Positions 24,505 through 32,579 of a stretch of 55,920 nt of DNA are shown one piece after another. Both the position numbers and the translations under genes were made by a program. How positions within the stretch are numbered: the first letter of the stretch is position 1; each line of letters starts with the position of its first letter. Under the pieces are notes generated by a model that had not been told where the DNA came from, searched no databases, and saw only the letters and a program-made list of their open reading frames with translations. The DNA is from JBOGHU01 sp050742255 (GTDB lineage: Bacteria > Actinomycetota > Acidimicrobiia > Acidimicrobiales > CADCSY01), in contig JBOGHU010000127.1 of NCBI GenBank assembly GCA_050742255.1, positions 1 to 55,920 on the forward strand, given 5' to 3'.

Positions 24505-25734
24505 TTGGCTGTCGAGCTCGACATGGGGCAGCTCCCGTCCGACCAGGCGCGATCCGGACGGACGTTCGGGACCGACGAGATGCGCCTGCTCGAGGAGGTG
24601 CTCGAGAGCGGGGTCCTGACCGCTACCAAGGGCACCAAGGTCCCTCTGCTCGCCGCCTCGTTCGCCGGCCTCCTCGGAGCCCGGTTCGCCTTCGCCTGCT
24701 CATCGGGCACAGCCGCCATCCATGCCGCCGTGGCCGCCGTGGACCCGGAGCCGGGCGAGGAGATCATCACGACACCCATCACCGACATGGGCGCCCTGAC
24801 GCCGATCCTCTACCAGGGCGCCATCCCGGTGTTCGCCGATGTGGACCCGAGGACCGGCAACCTTACGGCCGAGACCATCGCCCAACGCGTCAGCGAACGC
24901 ACCCGGGCCATCGTCGTCACCCACCTGTTCGGGAACCCGTGTGAGATGGGCGACATCATGGCCCTCGCCTCGAGCCTCGGCGTGCCGGTGATCGAGGACT
25001 GCGCCCAGGCGTACCTGGCGACTAGCGCCGGCCGGACCGTGGGCACTATCGGGGCCATCGGTTGCTTCAGCCTGCAGCAGGGCAAGCACATCACCTGTGG
25101 CGAGGGAGGCCTGGTCGTCACCGACGACGAGGCCCTCGCCCGCCGGGTCCGTCTGTTCATCGACAAGGGCTGGGGCTACGGCGAGTCGAACCACGACCAC
25201 GAGTTCCTCGCGCCGAACCACCGGATGTCGGAGCTCCAGGGGGCGGTGGCGCTCGCCCAGCTGGCGAGGCTGGAGGACTCCGTTCGACAGCGGGTGGCGA
25301 TGGCGTCGCGCCTGAGCACAGCGCTGACCGGCCTACCCGGCGTGGAGACCCCCTGGGTGCACCCGGACAACCACCACGTCTACTGGCGTTACGTGTTGCG
25401 GGCCGATCCCGGTGTGGTGCCCGACGGCCCTGCTGGCGTCGCCCGGGAGCTGGCCGCCTTCGATGTCGCCTCGATCCCCCGCTACATCCAGAAGCCGGCG
25501 TTCCGGTGCGCGGTCTTCGCTGAGCAGCGCACCTTCGGGCGCAGCCGGTACCCCTTCACGCTGGCCCGCCCCGATGCGGTCGACTACTCGGACGAGCGGT
25601 TCCCGGGGACGGACACCGCCCTCGCCTGGATGCTCGTCCTCCCCTGGAACGAGCGCTACCAGGCCCACCACGTGGACTACCTCGCCACCGCCATCGCCCG
25701 AGCCGTGTTCCAACTCACCGGAGGCGCACCGTGA
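24505..25734 (+). CDS. DegT/DnrJ/EryC1 sugar aminotransferase (WbpE/WlbC-like)
   Basis: PLP-dependent transaminase making an amino sugar nucleotide. Of 409 residues, SSGTAAIHAA binds phosphate, EDCAQAYLA carries the PLP-contact Asp, and Lys194 in LQQGKHITCGEGG is the PLP lysine. The start is uncertain: TTG at 24505 behind AGGGG, or ATG at 24523. It is coupled by a GTGA overlap to a Gfo/Idh dehydrogenase and then to a beta-helix N-acetyltransferase, the same trio that makes UDP-2,3-diacetamido uronic acids in Pseudomonas and Bordetella. Confidence 0.9.
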   Translation: MAVELDMGQLPSDQARSGRTFGTDEMRLLEEVLESGVLTATKGTKVPLLAASFAGLLGARFAFACSSGTAAIHAAVAAVDPEPGEEIITTPITDMGALTPILYQGAIPVFADVDPRTGNLTAETIAQRVSERTRAIVVTHLFGNPCEMGDIMALASSLGVPVIEDCAQAYLATSAGRTVGTIGAIGCFSLQQGKHITCGEGGLVVTDDEALARRVRLFIDKGWGYGESNHDHEFLAPNHRMSELQGAVALAQLARLEDSVRQRVAMASRLSTALTGLPGVETPWVHPDNHHVYWRYVLRADPGVVPDGPAGVARELAAFDVASIPRYIQKPAFRCAVFAEQRTFGRSRYPFTLARPDAVDYSDERFPGTDTALAWMLVLPWNERYQAHHVDYLATAIARAVFQLTGGAP

Positions 25735-26771
25735 AGGAGCCCGTCAGGATCGGCCTCATCGGGGTGGGGGGCATCGCCCAGTCGTACCTCCAGGTCTTCC
25801 GCAACCTGGAGAAGGAGGCCCGCCTCGTCGCCGTCGCCGACGTCCGTGGCGGACAGGCCGACGCCGCTGCCAAGGCCATGGGGTGCCGCGGCTACGACTC
25901 CCATTCCGCCCTCGTGGAAGGTGAGGACGTCGAGGCGGTCCTCATCTGCACGCCGCCTGCGACGCACCCCGAGATCGCCGCCCACTTCCTCGAGCGCGGC
26001 ATCTCCGTGCTGTCGGAGAAGCCGCTCGCCACCGACGTCGGGAGCGCCGAGATGCTCCTCAAGACCGCCGAGAGCAACGGGGTGATCCTGACGATGTCCT
26101 CGAAGTACCGCTACGTCGACGAGGTCGTCAGAGCCAAGAGCATCCTCGCGTCGGGGATCCTCGGCGAGATCATCCTCCTCGAGAACGTCTTCGCCACCCG
26201 CGTCGAGATGTCCCGGCGCTGGAACTCCGATCCGCGCATCAGCGGTGGCGGCGTCCTCGTCGACAACGGCACGCACTCCGTCGACCTCATCCGCTACCTC
26301 CTCGGCCCGATCGCGGAGGTGGCGGCGGTGGAGGGCAAGCGCGTGCAGGGCCTCGCCGTCGAGGACACGGTTCAGCTGTTCGTCAAGACCGCGGATGGCG
26401 TGAGGGGCACCGTGGACCTGTCGTGGAGCATCGACAAGCAGCGCGACCCCTACATCGACATCTACGGGTCGAACGGCACCGTCAGCGTCGGCTGGAAGGT
26501 ATCGAGGTTCCGCCAGGCGGCCAGCCCCGACTGGGTCGTGTTCGGCGGCGCCTACGACAAGATCGGGTGCCTCGGCGCCCAGCTCCAGAACTTCTGCCGG
26601 GCTGTGCGGAACGAGGAGCAGCTCCTCATCACCGCCGAGGACGCCATCGCCTCGATCGAGGTCATCCAGAAGGCCTACGCGTCACTCGCTCGCCCTCGCT
26701 GGGTCCGGGTCGAAGGCGCACACCGCGATGGTGGGCGTGGAGGAGTCCACGCTCGGGCGCGGTCGGCCTGA
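25731..26771 (+). CDS. Gfo/Idh/MocA sugar dehydrogenase (WbpB/WlbA-like)
   Basis: NAD-dependent oxidoreductase of 346 residues that would oxidise C3 of a UDP-sugar before transamination. The dinucleotide motif GLIGVGGIAQSY is at residues 8-19, the catalytic Lys97 is in SEKPLA, and DNGTHSVDLIRYLLG is the family active-site helix. GTG start overlapping the aminotransferase stop; its own TGA overlaps the next ATG by one base. Confidence 0.9.
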   Translation: MKEPVRIGLIGVGGIAQSYLQVFRNLEKEARLVAVADVRGGQADAAAKAMGCRGYDSHSALVEGEDVEAVLICTPPATHPEIAAHFLERGISVLSEKPLATDVGSAEMLLKTAESNGVILTMSSKYRYVDEVVRAKSILASGILGEIILLENVFATRVEMSRRWNSDPRISGGGVLVDNGTHSVDLIRYLLGPIAEVAAVEGKRVQGLAVEDTVQLFVKTADGVRGTVDLSWSIDKQRDPYIDIYGSNGTVSVGWKVSRFRQAASPDWVVFGGAYDKIGCLGAQLQNFCRAVRNEEQLLITAEDAIASIEVIQKAYASLARPRWVRVEGAHRDGGRGGVHARARSA

Positions 26772-27427
26772 TGCACTTCGTGCACGACACCGCCATCGTG
26801 GAGGACGGAGTCGAGATCAGCCCGGGCACCTCCATCTGGGACAACGTGCACATCCGGGCTCCGGCCCGGATCGGATCCGAGTGCATCGTGGGCGAGAAGA
26901 CCTACATCGCCGGCGGTGTGGCCATCGGCAACCGGGTCAAGGTCAACGCCCACGTCTACATCTGCAGCGCGGTGACGATCGAGGACGGGGCCATGATCAG
27001 CGCCGGGACGATCTTCACCAACGACCGGTTCCCCCGGGCGACCGCCCCCGACCTGTCTGCCCTCCGCCCGTGCGAGCCCGTCGAGCACACCCGGCCGACG
27101 CTGGTGAGGGAGGGGGCGACCATCGGTGCGGCCAGCGTCATCGGGTGCGACCTCGTCGTCGGACGCTGGAGCATGGTCGGGATGGGATCGGTGGTCACGA
27201 GCTCGGTCCCGGACTTCCACCTCGTCGTGGGCCAGCCCGCCCGCTCCATCGCCTGCGTGTGCCGGTGCGGCGAGCCCTTCCTTCGCCTCGCCGGGGATCG
27301 CCCGTCGGAACCGAGCCACCTGGCCTGCCCCGCCTGCTCCCGCCGGTACTCCGTGCGGGGCGACGCGGTCACCGAGATCGACCCCGGGCCGGGTCGCACC
27401 TCGGCCGGCGGCGAGGCAACGGGGTGA
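26771..27427 (+). CDS. Left-handed beta-helix N-acetyltransferase with a zinc-ribbon-like tail (WbpD/WlbB-like)
   Basis: Transfers an acetyl group from acetyl-CoA to the amino sugar. The first 165 residues are hexapeptide repeats (ISPGTSIWDNVHI, GVAIGNRVKVNAHV) with the catalytic-loop signature FTNDRFPRA, as in WlbB and WbpD. The extra C-terminal 50 residues contain CVCRCG and later CPAC, four Cys that could bind zinc. It is coupled on both sides. 218 residues. Confidence 0.88.
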   Translation: MHFVHDTAIVEDGVEISPGTSIWDNVHIRAPARIGSECIVGEKTYIAGGVAIGNRVKVNAHVYICSAVTIEDGAMISAGTIFTNDRFPRATAPDLSALRPCEPVEHTRPTLVREGATIGAASVIGCDLVVGRWSMVGMGSVVTSSVPDFHLVVGQPARSIACVCRCGEPFLRLAGDRPSEPSHLACPACSRRYSVRGDAVTEIDPGPGRTSAGGEATG

Positions 27428-29865
27428 GCGGCGTGCCCGGGACCTCCCGATGGGCCGTAGTCGGCGGCGGCATGCTGGGTCTCACGCTCGCCCATCGCCT
27501 CGCTCGCCACGGCTGCGACGTGACCGTGCTCGAGGGCGCTCCCCGCCTCGGCGGGCTCGCCGGCGCCTGGAGCCTCGACACCGTGGTCTGGGACCGCCAC
27601 TATCACGTCACCCTGCTGTCGGACTCGCACCTCCGGGCTCTCCTGGCCGAGCTGGGGCTGGAGGACACCATGGAGTGGAGGCAGACCCGTGCCGGGGTTT
27701 ACAGCGACGGGCAGCTGCACTCCGTCTCCAACACGGTCGAGCTCCTTCGCCTCCCCGGCCTGGCGCTGGTCGACAAGCTGCGGCTCGGCTTGACCATCTT
27801 CTACGGCTCGAAGGTGCGGGACTGGCGCCGGCTGGAGCGTGTGCCGGTCGAGCGATGGCTCAGGAGGTGGTCGGGGAACCGGACGTTCGAGCGCCTGTGG
27901 TTGCCGTTGCTGCGCGCCAAGCTGGGTGAGAGCTACCGGGAGTCGTGCGCCGCCTTCATGTGGGCCACCATCCAGCGCCTCTACGCGGCGCGGCGAGGGG
28001 GCCTCAAGAAGGAGATGTTCGGCTACGTCCCCGGCGGCTACGCCCGCATCCTCGAGCGGTTCGCCGAAGTCCTCGCCGCTGAAGGCGTACGGCTGGAGCT
28101 CGGATGCCGGGTCTCTCAGATCGCGTCCACCGGAGGCGACGTCGAGGTGACCGTCCCCGATGGTGGCTCCATGAGGTTCGACCATGTCGTCGTCACCGCG
28201 TCCCCCTCTGTGGCCGCCCGGCTGATCGACGGGCTCTGCGCTCGAGAGCGGGCCCGCCTCGAGGCCCTGCGCTACCAAGGGGTCGTCTGCGCCTCGCTCC
28301 TGCTCGAGCGACCTCTGTCGCCGTACTACCTCACGTACATCACCGACGAGACTCCCCTTACCGCGGTGGTGGAGATGTCGGCCTTCGTCGACCGTAGCCA
28401 ATTCGCGGGCAGGTCGCTCGTCTACCTCCCGAAGTACTGTCCCGCCGACGACCCTCTCATGAACGCGTCTGACGACGAGGTGGAAGATCTGTTCCTCGCC
28501 TCGCTCGAGAGGATGTACCCCGAGTTCCACCGAGATGATGTCGCCTGTTTCCGTGTCTCGCGGGTCCGAGAGGTCTTCGCCATACCGACGCTCTCGTACT
28601 CCCAGGGTGTGCCGGGGTTCGACTGCACCGTCCCTGGGGTCCACGTGGTGAACTCCTCCCAGATCATCAACGGCACGCTGAACGTGAACGAGACCGTGCA
28701 GCTGGCGGAGAGGGCGGTCCGGTCCCTCCTCGAGGGGGTCGGCACCCCGGTCCGCCCGGCGCCCGCCCCTCGACCCCCCCCTCGACCCACCCCGGTCGAC
28801 GGGCCGGGAGGGCGGGTGGCCCGCAAGCCGCTGGCCGGCCTGTCGCTCGACCTCGACGACGTGTGGTCCTACATGAAGACCCACGGTGATCCTGGCTGGG
28901 AGGATCTGCCGTCTTACCTGGACGTGGTCGTGCCGAGGGCGCTGGGCTTCCTCCGCCAGCGCCACTTGACGATCACCTGGTTCGTGGTGGGCCAGGACGC
29001 GGCCCTGGAGAGGAACCGCTCCCTGCTCGCCTCGATAGCCGAGGCCGGTCACGAGATCGGCAACCACTCCTTCCTCCACGAGCCGTGGCTGCACCTCTAC
29101 TCGCGAGAGGCGATCGAGGAGGAGCTCGCCAGGGCCGACACGGCCATCGAGGAGGCGACCGGTCGGCGCCCGGACGGCTTCCGAGGACCGGGCTTCAGCC
29201 TCTCTCATGACGTCCTGGCCGTCCTCGGTGAGCGCGGGTTCCGCTACGACGCCTCCACGCTGCCGACCTACACCGGCCCGTTGTCGGGCCTGTTCTTCTC
29301 GAGGACCATGCGAGAGATGGATCCCGAAGACAGGGCCCGGCGCAAGGGTGCGTACGGCTCCTTCCGGGATGGCACGCGTCCGCTGAAGCCGTATCGGTGG
29401 AGGGCCGACGGCTCCTCCCTGCTGGAGCTGCCCGTCACCACCATGCCCATACTCCGTACGCCCATCCACATGACCTACCTGCTGTACATGAGCCAGCTCT
29501 CCCCGAGGCTGGCCAGGGCCTACTTCGGCTCTGCCCTCCGGCTCTGCCGCATCACCGGCGTGGCGCCGTCGATCCTCCTCCACTCCCACGACTTCGCCGG
29601 CTCTGACGACGTCGAGCAGCTGTCGCACTTCCCGGGCATGAGCCTTCCCAGCGACGTCAAGGTGAGGCGGATGGCTGAGCTCCTCGACCAGCTCTCCCGG
29701 TCGTTCCAGGTCGTCCCCATGGGCCGTCTCGCTGACGACGTGGCGTCGTCGGAGGGGCTGCGTCTCATCCAGCCGAGGTTCTTCCACCGGGGGCGCAACG
29801 GGCGGGCGGGGCCTGGGTCCGCTGGGGGACAACGGTCCGCTCTCCCCGTAGGAGGACCGCCATGA
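27424..29865 (+). CDS. FAD-dependent amine-oxidase-like protein fused to a polysaccharide deacetylase
   Basis: An 813-residue two-domain protein. Residues about 10-440 form an FAD oxidoreductase related to protoporphyrinogen oxidase and UDP-galactopyranose mutase (VVGGGMLGLTLAHRLARHG, and a C-terminal VHVVNSSQIINGTLNVNET). A Pro-rich linker follows (about 443-462). Residues about 472-780 form a NodB-type deacetylase with SLDLDDVW and the metal motif GNHSFLH. No signal peptide is visible, so both halves probably act on cytoplasmic lipid- or nucleotide-linked sugars. GTG at 27424 overlaps the previous stop; GTG at 27433 is also possible. Confidence 0.87.
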   Translation: MSGVPGTSRWAVVGGGMLGLTLAHRLARHGCDVTVLEGAPRLGGLAGAWSLDTVVWDRHYHVTLLSDSHLRALLAELGLEDTMEWRQTRAGVYSDGQLHSVSNTVELLRLPGLALVDKLRLGLTIFYGSKVRDWRRLERVPVERWLRRWSGNRTFERLWLPLLRAKLGESYRESCAAFMWATIQRLYAARRGGLKKEMFGYVPGGYARILERFAEVLAAEGVRLELGCRVSQIASTGGDVEVTVPDGGSMRFDHVVVTASPSVAARLIDGLCARERARLEALRYQGVVCASLLLERPLSPYYLTYITDETPLTAVVEMSAFVDRSQFAGRSLVYLPKYCPADDPLMNASDDEVEDLFLASLERMYPEFHRDDVACFRVSRVREVFAIPTLSYSQGVPGFDCTVPGVHVVNSSQIINGTLNVNETVQLAERAVRSLLEGVGTPVRPAPAPRPPPRPTPVDGPGGRVARKPLAGLSLDLDDVWSYMKTHGDPGWEDLPSYLDVVVPRALGFLRQRHLTITWFVVGQDAALERNRSLLASIAEAGHEIGNHSFLHEPWLHLYSREAIEEELARADTAIEEATGRRPDGFRGPGFSLSHDVLAVLGERGFRYDASTLPTYTGPLSGLFFSRTMREMDPEDRARRKGAYGSFRDGTRPLKPYRWRADGSSLLELPVTTMPILRTPIHMTYLLYMSQLSPRLARAYFGSALRLCRITGVAPSILLHSHDFAGSDDVEQLSHFPGMSLPSDVKVRRMAELLDQLSRSFQVVPMGRLADDVASSEGLRLIQPRFFHRGRNGRAGPGSAGGQRSALPVGGPP

Positions 29866-31073
29866 CCAGGGCCAGTGCCGGCCAACCGGGCCCGTTCGCT
29901 CCCGGCGTCGCACCCGGGCCCGGGGACCCACGACCGCAGGCGGACCTGGCACCGGCCCTCGACGGGGGGCGTCCGCTCATCTCGGTGGTCGTGCCCGCCT
30001 ACAACGAGGCTGCCCTCATCACCCAGAGCCTCACCAGCCTGTGCGACTACCTCGCTCGCATCGAGGACATGTACCGGTGGGAGCTGATCGTGGTGAACGA
30101 CGGCAGTACCGACGAGACCGGGGCGCTGGCGGAGGCGTTCGCCTCCGGGCGACCCGACGTCCGGGTCCTCCACCACCACGTCAACTTCCACCTCGGCCAG
30201 GCCCTCCGGTACGCGTTCAGGAACTGCCGCGGCGACTACGTCGTCTCCCTCGACTGCGATCTCAGCTACGCCCCGGAGCACATCGGCCGCCTGGTCAGCG
30301 AGCTGCGGAGCACGAGGGCCAAGATCGTGATCGCTTCCCCCTACCTGCGAGGCGGCAGGATCACCAACGTCCCGTTCCGGCGCCGGGTGTTGAGCAAGGG
30401 GGGCAACCGGTTCCTCTCCATCATGGCCAAGGGAAGGATCTCGACGCTCACCGGGATGGTCCGGGCGTACGACCGTCGCTTCCTGAGCAGCCTCAACCTG
30501 AAGTCCATGGACACCGAGATCAACACCGAGATCCTCTACAAGGCCGAGTTGCTGGGTGCCGTCGTCAAGGAGATCCCGGCCCACCTCGACTGGAGCTTCA
30601 ACGACACGGGCAAGCCCCGGCGCCGGATCGCCGGCTCTCTTCGGAGCAGTGCGAGATCCTACCTCTTCTCGGGATTCATGTTCCGGCCGGTCTTCTTCTT
30701 CATCGTCCCGGGCCTCTTGACCCTGGCCTTGGCCACCTACACGCTCGGATGGGTGTTCTGGAGGGTGACCGACAACTACCTGAACCGGACGTCGGGCGGC
30801 TTCGACCCCCGCCTCTCGGAGGCCGTCCGCCTCTCCTTCGAGTCAGCTCCCCACGCGTTCATCGTGGGCGGGATCGCCCTGCTCGTGGCCTTCCAGCTGA
30901 TCAGCCTCGGTGTCCTCGCACTCCAGAGCGAGCGGTACTTCCATGAGCTGTTCCACTTCAACACGTCCATCTATCGCGAGCTCCGGAGCCCAGGGCGGTC
31001 ATCGACCACGGATGGCAAGAGCCAGGGCGAGCGGGGTGCACACCTCCACCCCGTGGATGCCCAACCCGACTGA
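29862..31073 (+). CDS. GT2 glycosyltransferase with C-terminal membrane anchor
   Basis: A 403-residue glycosyltransferase of the DPM1/DolP-mannose-synthase-like type. The GT-A domain has VVVPAYNEAALI, VVNDGSTDETG and the metal motif SLDCDLSYAPEH. Two membrane segments follow (FFFIVPGLLTLALATYTLGW and AFIVGGIALLVAFQLISLG). The ATG has a GGAGGA ribosome site and overlaps the previous stop as ATGA. It probably charges a polyprenyl phosphate or adds a sugar at the inner membrane face. Confidence 0.9.
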   Translation: MTRASAGQPGPFAPGVAPGPGDPRPQADLAPALDGGRPLISVVVPAYNEAALITQSLTSLCDYLARIEDMYRWELIVVNDGSTDETGALAEAFASGRPDVRVLHHHVNFHLGQALRYAFRNCRGDYVVSLDCDLSYAPEHIGRLVSELRSTRAKIVIASPYLRGGRITNVPFRRRVLSKGGNRFLSIMAKGRISTLTGMVRAYDRRFLSSLNLKSMDTEINTEILYKAELLGAVVKEIPAHLDWSFNDTGKPRRRIAGSLRSSARSYLFSGFMFRPVFFFIVPGLLTLALATYTLGWVFWRVTDNYLNRTSGGFDPRLSEAVRLSFESAPHAFIVGGIALLVAFQLISLGVLALQSERYFHELFHFNTSIYRELRSPGRSSTTDGKSQGERGAHLHPVDAQPD

Positions 31074-31145
31074 CTCGATGAGACGCCGGGGGTTACAGTG
31101 GCCCCGCCCGCACCCGGCCCGGGCCGAGACCCGAAGGAGCCGCTC

Positions 31146-32339
31146 ATGGCTGGAAGCGCCTGCCCCGGCGCGTGCCGCCCTCGTGCAGGCGGCATGCGCC
31201 GCGCCATCGCCGTCGGGTGCCTGCTGGCGGTGGTCGCCGTCGCCTGCGGAGGCGGGGCTGCCGGCCATGAGGGGGGGGCGGCGCCACCGGGGGAGGCCTC
31301 GACCCCGCCCGGCGGCGGTCAGTCCACGCTGACCTCGGCTCCGTCCACGTTCCCCGCCTCGCCACGCCCGGGCTTCATCTATCGGCGCGGCAGCCAGCTC
31401 CACCTCGACGGGGAGCAGTACCGCTTCCTCGGCATCGTCCCGTTCCCGTTCACCCAGACGTTCGCTGTCGAGGGGCTGCGCGACCTGTTCGGCTCGCTCC
31501 GGCCCAACAGCGTCATCAGCTTCTACGGCACGGAGGACTTCGCCATCAAGGATGGACGGCGCGACTGGTCGCTGCTCGACGAGATGCTCCGGGCGGCTCG
31601 CCAGGCCGGTCATCGGGTGGTCCTGGGCCTGGAGGACGGCAACCTCCCGTGCGACGGAAGCGGCTCTGCCAAGAGCGTCAGCTGGTACGCCGGGGGGTAC
31701 CGCACCGAGGTGTGCCGTGGTTACAAAGGCCTCCCCCTGCTCAGGACCTATCGGGAGTGGGTGCGCGAGATCGTCGGGCGCTACAAGGACTCACCGGCCG
31801 TAGCCTGGTGGGCTCCGATCGGCGAGCCGAGAGTACCGTGCCAGTCCGCCCGGGTGCTCCGCCGATTCTTCGATGACGTGGGCGCCGAGATCAGGCGCCT
31901 CGACCCCGATCACCTGATCGCTTCCGGGCACTGGGGGGGGAGCGCGTGCGGCGACCCTCGGCAGGCCGACTATCGCTTGATCCATTCCAGCCCCTACATC
32001 GACATCGCCGATTACCACGACTACAACTACGACGACGATCCGCTGCCGGCGGAGCTCCGAGTCGACCTGCGGATCGCGAGGGAGCTGTCCAAGCCCCTCG
32101 TCATCGGCGACGGCTCCGTCCTGGCCCGTGCCGGCGGCGGTCCTGATCCCGAGGGCCAGGACTGCGTCTCCCTGGAGGCCCGGCGGGACAAGTTCAAGGC
32201 CAAGCTGGACGCCCAGTTCGCCGCCGGGGTGAGCGGGAGGGTGGCCTGGGCCTATGTCGACACTCCGAGCGGCCTGTGCGACTACGACATCGGACCGGGC
32301 GATCCGCTCCTGGCCCTCCTGCGGGACTACCCGCTGTGA
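31146..32339 (+). CDS. Secreted glycosidase-like lipoprotein (GH5-type fold)
   Basis: The signal region RRAIAVGCLLAVVAVAC ends in a lipobox Cys at residue 34. A Pro/Gly/Thr-rich linker follows, then a (beta/alpha)8 domain of the GH5 clan. The acid/base is Glu227 in WWAPIGEPRV. The position of the expected second Glu reads KPLVIGDGS (Asp322), so activity is doubtful or altered. The ATG at 31146 is fixed by AAGGAG six bases upstream; ATG 31194 would give a shorter signal. Possibly trims or releases the island's polysaccharide outside the cell. Confidence 0.75.
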   Translation: MAGSACPGACRPRAGGMRRAIAVGCLLAVVAVACGGGAAGHEGGAAPPGEASTPPGGGQSTLTSAPSTFPASPRPGFIYRRGSQLHLDGEQYRFLGIVPFPFTQTFAVEGLRDLFGSLRPNSVISFYGTEDFAIKDGRRDWSLLDEMLRAARQAGHRVVLGLEDGNLPCDGSGSAKSVSWYAGGYRTEVCRGYKGLPLLRTYREWVREIVGRYKDSPAVAWWAPIGEPRVPCQSARVLRRFFDDVGAEIRRLDPDHLIASGHWGGSACGDPRQADYRLIHSSPYIDIADYHDYNYDDDPLPAELRVDLRIARELSKPLVIGDGSVLARAGGGPDPEGQDCVSLEARRDKFKAKLDAQFAAGVSGRVAWAYVDTPSGLCDYDIGPGDPLLALLRDYPL

Positions 32340-32357
32340 AGCGAGCGGCGACCTGGG

Positions 32358-32547
32358 GGGACCGAGGCACGGACAGGCCCCGAGGGCACGAAGATCGACC
32401 GGCGCGACGGAAAGGCGTCCTCGGGAACGACGGACGACGTGAGTCTGACCGACGGGCCTGCCCGGGGTCCTGGCCACAGGGCCAGCTCCGGCGGGAACGA
32501 GATGGAGCTGGAGCGGTTCCATGCCTTCTGCCGAGCGAGCCACGAGC
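32358..32547 (+). promoter_or_regulatory. Leader A, copy 2 (candidate structured RNA)
   Basis: The uninterrupted copy, ending 33 bases before the epimerase start. Hairpin 1 is at 32416-32436 (CGTCC-TCG, GGAA loop, CGA-C-GGACG). Hairpin 2 is at 32470-32485 (CTGGCC/GGCCAG, loop ACAG). Hairpin 3 is CAGCTC at 32483-32488 with GAGCTG at 32505-32510. Hairpins 2 and 3 share CCAG and cannot both form fully. The rest of 32340-32579 has no gene. Confidence 0.6.
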
Positions 32548-32579
32548 GGGCTGGCGGGGGGTCGCGGGCGTGAGCCGGG

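Noticed and set aside
26956..29952. A 998-codon minus-strand open frame across the fused oxidoreductase-deacetylase
   Set aside because: Same reason: a GC-rich shadow frame, while the plus strand shows full FAD and NodB motifs.
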